Below, one piece after another: positions 54,525 through 64,000 of a stretch of DNA of 64,000 nt. The notes under the pieces were generated by a model. It did no database searches. It saw only the letters and a list, made by a program, of their open reading frames with translations, and was not told the origin of the DNA. Numbering within the stretch: the first letter of the stretch is position 1; each line of letters begins with the position of its first letter. Made by a program: the position numbers and the translations under genes. Location: NCBI GenBank assembly GCA_012184525.1, contig WOFQ01000011.1:1-64000 (forward strand). The letters run 5' to 3'. The stretch is from Xenoacremonium recifei (lineage: Eukaryota > Ascomycota > Sordariomycetes > Hypocreales > Nectriaceae).

Positions 54525-56495
54525 TCACCTAGGGGGGCCCTCAGGAGGCCGTTGCGGCATTGTTGCCCATCCAGTCTCCTGCTGCCGTGCCTGCACTGGA
54601 ACCCATTGACCAGTCCGGGGATCTTGTTCTTGTCCATGACCAGGTCCAAGCCCGGGACCCGGAGGTGGACCGCCCATCGCTCGCAGGGGTGGGAGACGCT
54701 CGACGCTCCCTGTCGATCCTGTCGAAGTAGGTCTCGATGGCACACCGTACGCCTGGCCTTGCATCGGAGGAAGAGGAGCCGGCGTGACCATGGGACCGTA
54801 TCCGGGGGCCGCGGCTGGGTATCCAACCGGCGGTATGCCCGGAGGAGCCCCGTATATCGGCATCGTGAATTCGGGATGATCATCCATTCGTCGCCGCTGC
54901 GCCGGTCGTTCGGCCGAAGATGCCTCGCTCGCGTAGCTTTGCGAAGGGGTCCCAATAGGTGGCCCCTGAATCATGGGACTTCTTTCTGCAAAGGAGCTTC
55001 TCGTAGAACTGGGGCTGGGAGGGCCAGCAGCGTGCATCTGGATTCCTGGTGTCTGCGACACGATATCCCTCAACCGATTTCGTTCCTCCTTGTAAAAGTC
55101 TCGTTGACGCGTGATCCTTCCAATCTCGATCTCCATCGCACGTCGCTCGTCTCGAAGCTCCTGGAGTTGTTTAGTGTTCTCCTCTTGCAAGATCTTCTTC
55201 TTCCTTCGATGTCGCGTCGATGCCACCGCATTGCGCTGTCGTTTCTCGTCAGCCTTTTTAGATGCTTGAGAGTAATCAACCTGCACTGGAATAGGTGTGT
55301 CGCTTCCAGGTAAAGTCATGTAGGCCTGCTGTGGCTCTGCTGCCATCCCCCCGCTCATTGCTCTTCTTCGCAACATCTCGGCCAGGGTCTGCGAACCCTC
55401 ACTCATGGGGTTAAGGCCTTGAAAATTTGGATTAGGCGGCATGCCCTGTTGGAAAGCGGGCTGTCCATGCAGTTGTTGAGCCGGTGGAAGGACGGGGGGA
55501 TTGCTAGGGGGCAAGTTTGCTGGCATGTGAGGACCAGGTGAAAGCGTTCCAGCGTGAGATACCGACCTAGGAACCTGTGGCATCACAGCCTGATGGCTCT
55601 GCGGAATGTGCTGCAACCCTGGTAGCGGTGCTCGGGGATCTGGTCCTCCTTCTAGATCGTAAGGGCGCTTGGCTGGGGCAACTCCGGGTAGTGAAGACAC
55701 TGAGCGAGTGTCTAGATCTCGAGCCGGCCCTCCTCCAACACTCAGACTTGCTGCTCGGGGAACCTTTGGACTTAGTATTCGCCTAGGATTCATGGCAGGG
55801 AATGGGAAGGAGGCCGTGGGAGAATTCCGTTCCGACGTGGTTCCCACTAGAGGTGTCGAGGACCCAACAGGAGTTCCGGGGAGCGACATGGAGGTGGCTT
55901 GGCCGGGGAAGTAGGGTCGTGCTGGAACCAACGGCGCAGGGGTTGACCCAGAGGTAGAGGTTGGGATTCCTGGTTCTGGGGGGCGTGACGAGGACATCGG
56001 GGGCGCGTTAACACTCTGCTCGATCCGTTGAGAATCAGGAGGGTTCAAGATGTTGTGAACGTGAGGGATCTGCTGGACCTTGCTATCACCGTTTGTGTGC
56101 GGCACCACGACTTGCTCTGCTTGTATTTGATGATGAATACCAGACTGGCTGTGTCGAAACGTTGGAGGAGACACTTGATTGTCTCCAGCGGGTGATTTCG
56201 AAGAGCGGCGAGAGGCATGGCGAGACGCAGGTCCCTGCTGCGACATCGAGACCTGATCGCCTACACACTCCTGGTCCCGAGGACCTGAACATCGACCCTC
56301 CCCAGCGCCAGCAAACGGCGGCTGTTCGCTGCCCTTGGTTGACGATGGGTGGAGCGAGAAGTTGGGAGTCGACCAGGTGGGAGTTGAGGGCGTTCGCGGC
56401 GAGTTCGGCGTCGCACTGCTCGAGTCGCTAACCGCAGACTTGGGACTGCTTTGCCCAGTTTGTCCTGGAGCCTGTTGCGACAGGCTCATCGACAA
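54525..56495 (-). CDS. bZIP transcription factor
   Basis: One uninterrupted exon of 656 codons. Most of the protein is Ser/Pro/Gly/Gln-rich and probably disordered. The basic region at about residues 413-436 reads KKADEKRQRNAVASTRHRRK, with the bZIP invariant Asn and Arg (N-x3-S-x-R-x-R-type spacing). A zipper of heptads follows to about residue 477 (ENTKQLQELRDERRAMEIEI, then GRITRQRDFYKEERNRL). ALAEML-type short helical motifs (LAEMLRRRAM) lie upstream of the basic region. It binds DNA as a dimer in the nucleus; the regulon is unknown. It resembles long fungal bZIPs of the Zif1/MetR-like sort in layout, but I do not assign it to a subclass. The upstream intergenic region is very long, as is common for fungal regulators. 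Confidence 0.93.
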   Translation of the reverse strand: MSMSLSQQAPGQTGQSSPKSAVSDSSSATPNSPRTPSTPTWSTPNFSLHPSSTKGSEQPPFAGAGEGRCSGPRDQECVGDQVSMSQQGPASRHASRRSSKSPAGDNQVSPPTFRHSQSGIHHQIQAEQVVVPHTNGDSKVQQIPHVHNILNPPDSQRIEQSVNAPPMSSSRPPEPGIPTSTSGSTPAPLVPARPYFPGQATSMSLPGTPVGSSTPLVGTTSERNSPTASFPFPAMNPRRILSPKVPRAASLSVGGGPARDLDTRSVSSLPGVAPAKRPYDLEGGPDPRAPLPGLQHIPQSHQAVMPQVPRSVSHAGTLSPGPHMPANLPPSNPPVLPPAQQLHGQPAFQQGMPPNPNFQGLNPMSEGSQTLAEMLRRRAMSGGMAAEPQQAYMTLPGSDTPIPVQVDYSQASKKADEKRQRNAVASTRHRRKKKILQEENTKQLQELRDERRAMEIEIGRITRQRDFYKEERNRLRDIVSQTPGIQMHAAGPPSPSSTRSSFAERSPMIQGPPIGTPSQSYASEASSAERPAQRRRMDDHPEFTMPIYGAPPGIPPVGYPAAAPGYGPMVTPAPLPPMQGQAYGVPSRPTSTGSTGSVERLPPLRAMGGPPPGPGLGPGHGQEQDPRTGQWVPVQARQQETGWATMPQRPPEGPPR

Positions 56496-59400
56496 GATCG
56501 CCAGATTGGGTGTCTGGTATCGAGGGGCCTATTGGGAATTGATACCCAAGAGTCCCAACGCGCGACGCAAGAATCAACCAAGAAGACGGCAGAGTCCCGG
56601 TCGGGAAATCTGTGTGTAAGAAAGGTCGTCCTGGATCCCTCCTCTACCTCCTCTGGCTTTCTATTAATATGAAGAATGGAGCCAGGCACGCACTCAGGCC
56701 GCAGCAAGGCCAGCCGATCAAGTCCTAACCACTTAGGTGAAGATATGAATGCTAGGCGTCGCAAGGCTGGTCGATTCCAGGGAATCGGAAAGCAGAGTCG
56801 AGGCTGAGAAGGGGGACAATAAGCTAGATGGTCGCCACAACGGGTCCTTTACGAGGACGGCCAGGCGACGAGAGGGGGGTCGGGCTCGGCTCCCTGGAAC
56901 TCGGTGGCAGAGGAATGATGACAGGCGGACTTGGTTGTCGCTAAAGGAACCCGTGTGGTTGTCGATGGTGACAAGGGAGCCAAGCACTGTGGGCTGTCGG
57001 CAAATCATACAGCTCAAAGGCAGCCTCGCTCTTGTGAATGGTCAGAAGGCGTTGGGGCGCCGGCGAAGATGTCGCAAGCCAGCCAACCACTGACCAGAGA
57101 AGGCAAACAGCCTTGATTTTAGTGATGGCACTTGTGAGGCAGCCGTCTGAGAGGGTGTAATGTCACAAGAGTCTGTTGACCTGCCCAGAGAGGTGAAAGA
57201 GTCAGGTGAAGACCGAGAAAGACCGAGGCAGACCTTGTCGCCTTGTGAACAGCTAGGCCGGCTACACCAATGACGGGGGAACAAGAATGAACGAGGTAAG
57301 GATACAATGACCGTCGGAAGCTAGGATTTGTGCAGAACAAGAGAGAAAGAAGAAGGGACGGGAGTGAATGATGGATAGAACTTGGAGCAGTACTCTGTAG
57401 CGTTGGTCCCCGGTCAGAGATGTGCAATGGACTCACGCTCGGTAAACTCAATGCCAAAGAGAAATCCTTGCAACTTTGTAAGTCAGTTCTGGTTCTGTAG
57501 CCGGGGTACGATGGAGTCAAGCTACTGTACACTGCGTCCGGAGTACGGAGCGATGCCAGGTGGTTCCCTCGTCTTTATTCGCTAGCGGTGCCCTACCGTC
57601 ATTGTCAATCAGTTCCTGTTCATCATCGGATGCCTTATCAAGCCCAGAGGGTGCAAAAGGGGGGTCCTCACTCGCTCACAACGGGCATGGGGGTGGAGCA
57701 TGGGTTGAAGACCAGGTATGACTCTGGCACTAGCAAGACTGAAGACGAGCACCCAGCTCTGCCAGCCAGCTCCATCGACGGTACATTTGGTACCCAGCCA
57801 GGGCGGCGCTGCAGGGGTCTTGAAGACCAGGTACCAGGGGGACCTCCCATGCCACTCCGCGGTACTAAAAGTCCATCCAACAGGGCTTAGATGGTTGGTT
57901 GTGATGGTGCTCTGGGGCTTCCACCCCTAGAGGACGGGGAAGCTATCGGTAGTTACCGCCTTGTCAAATTCCTGCTGATTTTTCACTCTCTCGTTTTATT
58001 TTGATTCTTGCAAGGATGCCAGCATTCTCTCAAACAAGGGAAGGTGTCTGATGAAACCTGTGGCTTAAAGGTAAGTCTTGGGCGACAAGCTCACCTCACC
58101 CTGCTGTAGATGAGTGAGAAGGCAAGCCACGCCATCTTCGACTTGACAGGGCCGCGATCGCTCTCGGGACGGACCTCCTGCCCACAAGCCGAAGACGGAC
58201 AACGGTCGTAAGAAGAGGAGTTCTCCTCGGCGGGAACACATCAAGTTTTGCTAGCGTTGAAGCTCGTCACGATACCACCCACATCGCTCTAGCCCCAGCC
58301 CGGCTCGGTCCCAAGGGAATGGGGCACAAGGGATCCAAGGCGGTCAACAAGGCAAGGCCGGGCCCAAAGTAGCGGAATGAAGCTTTTGATGCTTGTGCGT
58401 TGTTCGCTGCGAAGGCTGGGCGCCGCACCCGGAGGACAGACCCCTAGCATAGAGGCGGTATGGTACATACAGGGCCATGTATGGAGTATGCGAGGTGCAC
58501 GTAGACGCAGACGTATGTACGTACACGCAGACAGACTTCCGGGCCGCCATGTAGCTTGGAGCGGGACTGCTGGAAGTGCATCGACCGCCAGCAAACCCAG
58601 CTCTTAGAGCGGGAACGGGAAACCAATTCAGCACCACTATTCCACACCCACCATGTATGTGGATATGGATCTAAGAAGAAGGGGGCTAGAGCGTGAGCCC
58701 AAATGACCACACCCTCGGGAGGGCCAAAAGCAACGGCGCGTGGGCCTTGCAAAGAGAGAAGAGATGACGAGACGAAGAGCTGATGAACGCAACGCAGCAC
58801 AGCGCTGGCGGCCGCTGGTGGTGTCGTGTCGTGTCGGGGGATCGGGCGGCTTGGGCGGCTTCAGGTTCGAACAGAGAGGGGCACGGCCAGACGAGCAGCA
58901 GGATCACCGCGATGGCCGTCCGTGTCTCCCGCGCACGCATGGGATTTGATGATGTTGCGGTGTCCAGGCTCTGGACTCACAGCGACCCCAGGCCCCCCGG
59001 CAGCGTTGGGCAGGCATCGATACCCCAGCGGGACGACTAAAAGCAGATTCTTTGCCGATTCGACGACAGCGGTCAGAGGCCCAGCCGTCATCATCGCTGC
59101 TAGGTACCGCTACGGCACGATCGTTGCGGGCTGACTGACATCTCAGCTGGGCCGCTGGAGCAAAGTGCTGGTCGGCCGTGCAGAAAGATCAGCACCAACT
59201 CCATGCTGTCACCAACACATCGTGCATGCAGGCGGTCCTTGCAGCCCCGTCGACCGACGCCCTGGAAGACGAAAGGGGAATAGCAGCGGATGTTTCGTCA
59301 GAAGCCCTGTCTGCAGTGCTGTATCACACTCTCGGCCGCATCGTGGGCCACATGGGCGAAGGAAGATGTGATTGATGATGGATGTCTTGCTTCGGGCGGC

Positions 59401-59689
59401 CTGCTTGCGCGAGCGCTGGTAGTGGTGGGCACCTGGCCGGGCTAGAGACGCCTCGTCCGAGAACATTCGCCTCAGATACGGTGTCGAGAAGGTCTGGGAA
59501 CCCGTTTGGCCGAAGGTAGCTTAGGTACCGATACCTGGGATGAGGGTGCTTGAATCCAGGGCGGACAGGGTAGGGCGGGCTCCTCAAAGTTCCCGTCCGT
59601 GAGTTGTGCCTGAGCGACGAGGCCGCGATGGAATTCCGGCAGCGTCCCGCGCCCACCTCAGCCTCCCGCGGTGACGGAAAGAACACCCG

Positions 59690-59716
59690 GGGGTTGGTTG
59701 GGTTGGGTTGAGTTGA
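59690..59716. repeat. GGTTG-type short tandem repeat
   Basis: Imperfect GGTTG/GGGTTG/AGTTG units in non-coding DNA. The unit is not the fungal telomere repeat TTAGGG. Confidence 0.8.
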
Positions 59717-62195
59717 GCACCTGCCTTCCAGTGAACTCTAAAGCATTGCATTGGATTACACGAAGCTGTTTGGGAAAGTGCAAAACGAGGAGGAACCTCG
59801 AGGAACCTGGGCCGAGAGTTGGTTGGGCTGGGCGCTGCTGTATCTCCTGGTCACCAGCACCTGCCTCCTCCAATAGATCCATCCTGTCAAGTGATCACCT
59901 CAGGCAGGTACCCCGGACTTCCAGTCCAGCACACCCTTCCCTTCCAGGTCATCCCCGGCTGCCGCTCAACAACTCCTTTCTGGATCCTTCATCTAATGCT
60001 CCGAACCCCAGCAAGATTGATACATCGTTTTCCGGCTTCTCTGCCTGCCTGTGACGTTCCTGAGGTGTTCGGGCTGACGCCGTGGTTCATGGTGCAATGC
60101 CACCCATCAATCCCTTCCATCTTGGTTGAAGATCCTCGGTGACCATCTCTGCCGCCTTACCATCTGCCGTCTCGCTCCATCGGTCTGGCGCGTCCCACAG
60201 TCCCAGTAGGATGTTCACAAAGAAGTCATCTGCACTCGTCCCCGGTCGTCGCATGTGGAAGAGCGGAATCTCGTCACTCCCCTGTCTCCCGGTTTCGACG
60301 TCACTGGTCCTCTGTCATCAGCCAGGAACCTGCCTAGCCAGGCACGTTGCAACACCCAACATCCAGGTACGTCTCCACGAGGCGCATTGCACACACTGCA
60401 TGGCTTCAATGAGGCGCTGCCTGGTCTCGTTGAAACAAGCCATGGCCTTCTGCGTCACTTCTCAGGTTGATTAAAACGCTCTTCACCATGCGGGGATCAT
60501 CCGCCACCACTTGGCAGCCCTCAGCCTCTTCCAACAGCATGAAGGAGCTGATGAATCACAAAGCTGTGTTCAGGCACGTTGGCCGCACCAGAATAGCTAC
60601 CTGGGGCATGCGGTTTTGTCCTCGTTCGCTCGTCCCCGCCCCCCTCCTGCTGTCCCGTCCAGCCTCGCGATATCACGAGACATGTAACCGGCACTATGGT
60701 CAACGGAGCGCACACAACGTCGAGGATCCTAGGTTTCTGCAACTCTTCAAAAGAACGAGGGTTGTTCTGGCGGGCCACGATATGCATGACCAGGGACCAG
60801 GTTGGTGCCCTAGTCGGGGAGCTGCAAGGACCCATGGCGTTCCAATGGGCCGCCTGCGGCCAATATGCGACCTTACCCACACCAATTCTGCTCAGCGGCT
60901 AGCCCATTTCTGCATGATTTTGACGTCGGACCTTCGTTGGCATCAGGCGCGTGTTCCGGTGCAATGGTTCAGACGCCAGGGCGTTTCGCGGTTCTGTCGG
61001 TAGGTGATCCGCCTCTACGATAGTCTGTCACGCGCAAAGCAAAAGACTCAGGTCCCGGGATACGTATGGAGGGATCAGAAACACCGCTACTCATAGAAAT
61101 CATTTGCACGACCAACAATGAAATAAACCAACCGGAGCCATGGGAAGCACCTAATCTCAGCCTTTCTCGTGTTTCCGTCCCATCTGCATTGCACGACATT
61201 AAACTCTATATTGCAGCAGCAACGTTGGCAGCGCACGTTCGCTGCCGCCTACCGCCGTTACAGACCTTGACACGACAGGGGTATCGCAATAGGAATGGCC
61301 AGCTGATTCCGACTGCGCGGGCGGAGGCGTGCCAACTCTTCCCGGGATCTGGGACTGGCGCGATGGGAACGGTGACGAATTTCGCCCACTGCCATAGCCA
61401 AGCACCCAGGTTGATTGAGATGGGCGCTGCCTCGTCCTACTGTTTCGGGATGGTCTTCGTCTCTGTGATTCCGAAGTTGTGTCTTGTGATGGTTCGGAGC
61501 GCCCGCCCGCTCATGTCCTGGGCGCAACCAGTCAATTCTAGGCTTGCCAAGGAAATGAGCTTCGAGGTCCGCGAAATGAGACGAGCACGGGGTGGTAGCG
61601 AAGGGGAACAGGGCCGAGGATTGACAACGGGTGGCTTGCTCCGTTGTCACATTACGTCGCGTCACTGCAACTTCTCCAACCACCCTGAGCGCATATCGAG
61701 CCAGCCGCCAGCGCCAAACGGGAAGAGAAAAAGAAAGGAAAGCAACGAAAAAGCAAAGAAAATCGGGGCTCAGTAGGCCGTAGGATGTTCGTTCTCAGAA
61801 TGCAAAGCAGAAGCCATTGCGAAGCTCGTCATGCTTGCATTCGGGTCTCGCTAGAACCTCCGGCCCCGAGTTCGACGGTGGTTTGGACCGATGCCACCCA
61901 CCTTGTTGACCAGCATGGAGTGAGCGATCCCTATCACCACGCGCTTGATGACGAGGACTCGAAGCAGCCGTGTCTGTTAGGAGCTGCGGCGGCACGGCGG
62001 CTGTTACAGATCGAGCTACTTCCTGTCCATCACCCAAGGATGTGTTCCAAACTCCACGGACCTTGCTGACATCACCTCGCTGAGTACTCCTTCTGCATGA
62101 GGCCGCCCCTCCATATTCCATATTTTTTTTCTTTCAAAGTGAGAGCTTCACTTGCTTTACCCATCTTGGATGGATGCAGGTGAGATAGGACCAGG

Positions 62196-62218
62196 CGAGA
62201 TGAGATGAGATGAGATAC
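62196..62218. repeat. (GAGAT)n microsatellite
   Basis: Four to five GAGAT/GATGA units in tandem in non-coding DNA. Confidence 0.9.
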
Positions 62219-64000
62219 TGACTTTGCATCAAATGAACTTAACAGGCCGGATCCCTACCTGCAGCAATCAAACCACCCGCCATAGCTTCAGGTGCTCATC
62301 CATCCTGAAAGTGGAAGGGCATGTCATCTCTCCGGGCCGTCCCTAGCAATCTTGGTAATTGCTAGCCTCCAACTACGGGGACCTGTGCGTATTATTAATT
62401 AGCCGCCGTTCGCCGTTGATCTTGACAGCCACTGCTATAACCGATGGTTTTTGTTTCCTCTCGCCTCGTCCGGGCTTGACTCGCTCCGTACATACGAACT
62501 TTGGACCGGATTCATCGACCTGCTTTGGCGCATCATCCCCTGAGGCGATCAACACGTCGGGCCCCGGTCTCGGTGTCGGTCTGGGCGACATCCCCCTCCT
62601 CTAGCCGCGACGATCATGGGCCCATGAAGCCTCCCGTGACCGGCGGAGCGTCCCAGCGGTTGGGACAGGGCTCTGCTCTGGCCAGCCAGCGACCTCATGT
62701 ACCTATGGCATGCATTTGCGTCTGCAACTAATTCGCCCTGCTCTGCCCCGTTTGCCCTGTCGTTTCCCTGTGACGCTACAGAAAAGTGGTACAAGCATCT
62801 GCTTGCCCTAGTCTTTGACAGTCAAGCGGGCAGTGTGGCTAGCATCCGGTTCATGCAGGATCTCCCAGCGTGGCCAGCAACACACCACTGTATGCACCAT
62901 GTGTTAGGCTGCATGGTGCAGTGCGGTGCCGTCACCCAACGGTTCATCGTCCGCTTCACTTCTTGGTGTAGTGCGCCAAGCAGCGGTGTGAAAGGACTGC
63001 ATGCTACCTACTGCGTGCTGCGCTGGCTCTCCCACGCCATCATGCATCCAGCGTGTCTGAGGGTGTGGCTCAGTGTGTTTCGTCCACTGCAACGGGCGTA
63101 GCGGGGTTTGATCTTGATGCCCAATATCAACCCAATGAGTTTTCTCAGTACACCAACAGCCGGCAATGTCCATTGCATCACATTCGCTTGCAGAAGGATG
63201 GGATGAACCGGACGGCCTCCCGCTGCGCTGACGAGTCATCAATGTTCTTCTGGGCTCAGTGAGGATGCAACCTCACCCCACAGCTGATCATCTGGTTCTT
63301 TTGCGGCTTCGGGAGTTGTAGAAGTCAAGGCTACGATACCCTGCGAGCCGTTTTCAGCAAAACGCATGGAAAGCTCGACGTCTGAGGAACACTTCGTTTC
63401 ACCCTCGAATTGAACAGCGTGATTAGTGCCCTAGACAGCACAACGGCAGCGTTGGGCCCTATGTTCGCGACAGTTCGCAACCTTACTCCCGCTCAGACGC
63501 TTCGTTGCTACTAGCAAGATATTGGGTCTGATTTCTTACATGTCGTGATAGGAAGTGGCTGGCCCTCAGTCACGCATTTAGGTGCACATGTGCAAGCGTA
63601 CTATCAAATGCTTGTTGCGAACCAAATTTGCATTTAAATGGCCCAAGCCGGGTCGTCAGCATTGTTTCGCCCCCAAAAAACCGTTGGTCTTAGTGCTGTC
63701 GCTGATGCATGGCATATTCCGAGGGCATTTCTGTTCTTTCTCGACGTTGACTTGGCAGAGGGGGAGAGGCTTCGTGTGGTCAATATCTAGATTCAGATAC
63801 GCCTCATCCGCTCGAATTGAGCCAGGCCTAGGCGTTCTTGCGTCTCGTCTGTACGGAAGCCGAGAAGGATCGCTCCTTGGCCACTCAGAGAAGCGGATTA
63901 GGAGCAATCGATGTGTCGCATTTTTGCACCTCAAATCGCTCTTCTGCAGTCAACTCTGTCTGGATCTCGGTCTTGTTTCACCGCCTCTAATTGGACCATA

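Larger units (their letters stand above)
56496..64000. other. Gene-poor region to the window edge, no supported gene
   Basis: 7.5 kb. The first 1-2 kb on the minus strand is probably promoter and leader of the bZIP gene. Frames up to 236 codons (61066-61776 +) exist without domains, signal peptides or matching splice partners. Simple repeats occur at about 59,690-59,716 and 62,196-62,218. Short GGTACC/ACCTAAGGTACC-like palindromes occur several times, as they do near 27,570. Confidence 0.55.

Noticed and set aside
59690..59716. Possible interstitial telomere repeat
   Set aside because: The unit is GGTTG/GGGTTG, not TTAGGG/CCCTAA.
61066..61776. 236-codon + frame in the right-hand gene-poor region
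   Set aside because: No family signature, odd composition, long Lys/Arg tail; no splice partners.

Overview
The window is nuclear DNA of a filamentous ascomycete (Pezizomycotina, most likely a sordariomycete). The evidence is the short GT-AG introns (about 47-96 bp) with CTAAC/CTGAC-type branch sites, the pyrimidine-rich leaders, and the gene families: Zn2Cys6 and bZIP regulators, RTA1, a GPI-anchored Ser/Thr-rich wall protein, a KIX-containing MED15 and Whi5/Nrm1. I rebuilt 15 complete protein genes plus the 3' end of one more. Exon joins were chosen so that reading frame, splice signals and family conservation agree. No tRNA, rRNA, intact transposon or CRISPR array was recognised.

Layout. 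0-4 kb: 3' end of a probable YPP1/Rhf1-type TPR gene, convergent with the tRNA exporter LOS1. 4-9.6 kb: no convincing gene. 9.6-10.4 kb: a GPI-anchored surface protein. 10.4-15.8 kb: gene-free and partly AT-rich, with a degenerate nested repeat array at 12.0-12.7 kb. 15.8-20.3 kb: an RTA1 membrane protein, an M18 aspartyl aminopeptidase and a small Whi5/Nrm1-type G1/S regulator. 21.6-26.3 kb: MED15. 26.3-33.6 kb: a gene-poor stretch. 33.6-44.7 kb: an apparent catabolic cluster. 45.1-47.7 kb: a head-to-head pair of paralogous DUF5672 glycosyltransferase-like type II membrane proteins. 48-52.3 kb: SEC12 and an aldehyde dehydrogenase. 54.5-56.5 kb: a bZIP factor. 56.5-64 kb: no supported gene.

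The part most worth following is the cluster at 33.6-44.7 kb. It holds a Zn2Cys6 regulator, a Dal5-type anion permease, a fused HyuA-HyuB 5-oxoprolinase/hydantoinase, and a DAO-family FAD oxidoreductase. The permease and oxoprolinase share a 724-bp bidirectional promoter with nine GATA-factor sites and three copies of a 16-19 bp element (core GCAGGTCG-N2-GCGA, i.e. inverted triplets TCG-N3-CGA). A fourth copy lies 163 bp upstream of the FAD oxidoreductase start. This suggests a locally controlled, nitrogen-responsive route: uptake of a cyclic amide (pyroglutamate, hydantoin or N-methylhydantoin type), ATP-dependent ring opening, then oxidation of the amine released. The substrate is an inference.

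Several genes have built-in isoform switches visible in the sequence. Retaining the single intron of the GPI protein stops translation just before its anchor signal. The M18 peptidase and the aldehyde dehydrogenase each have a basic presequence ahead of an internal start that fits a cytosolic form.
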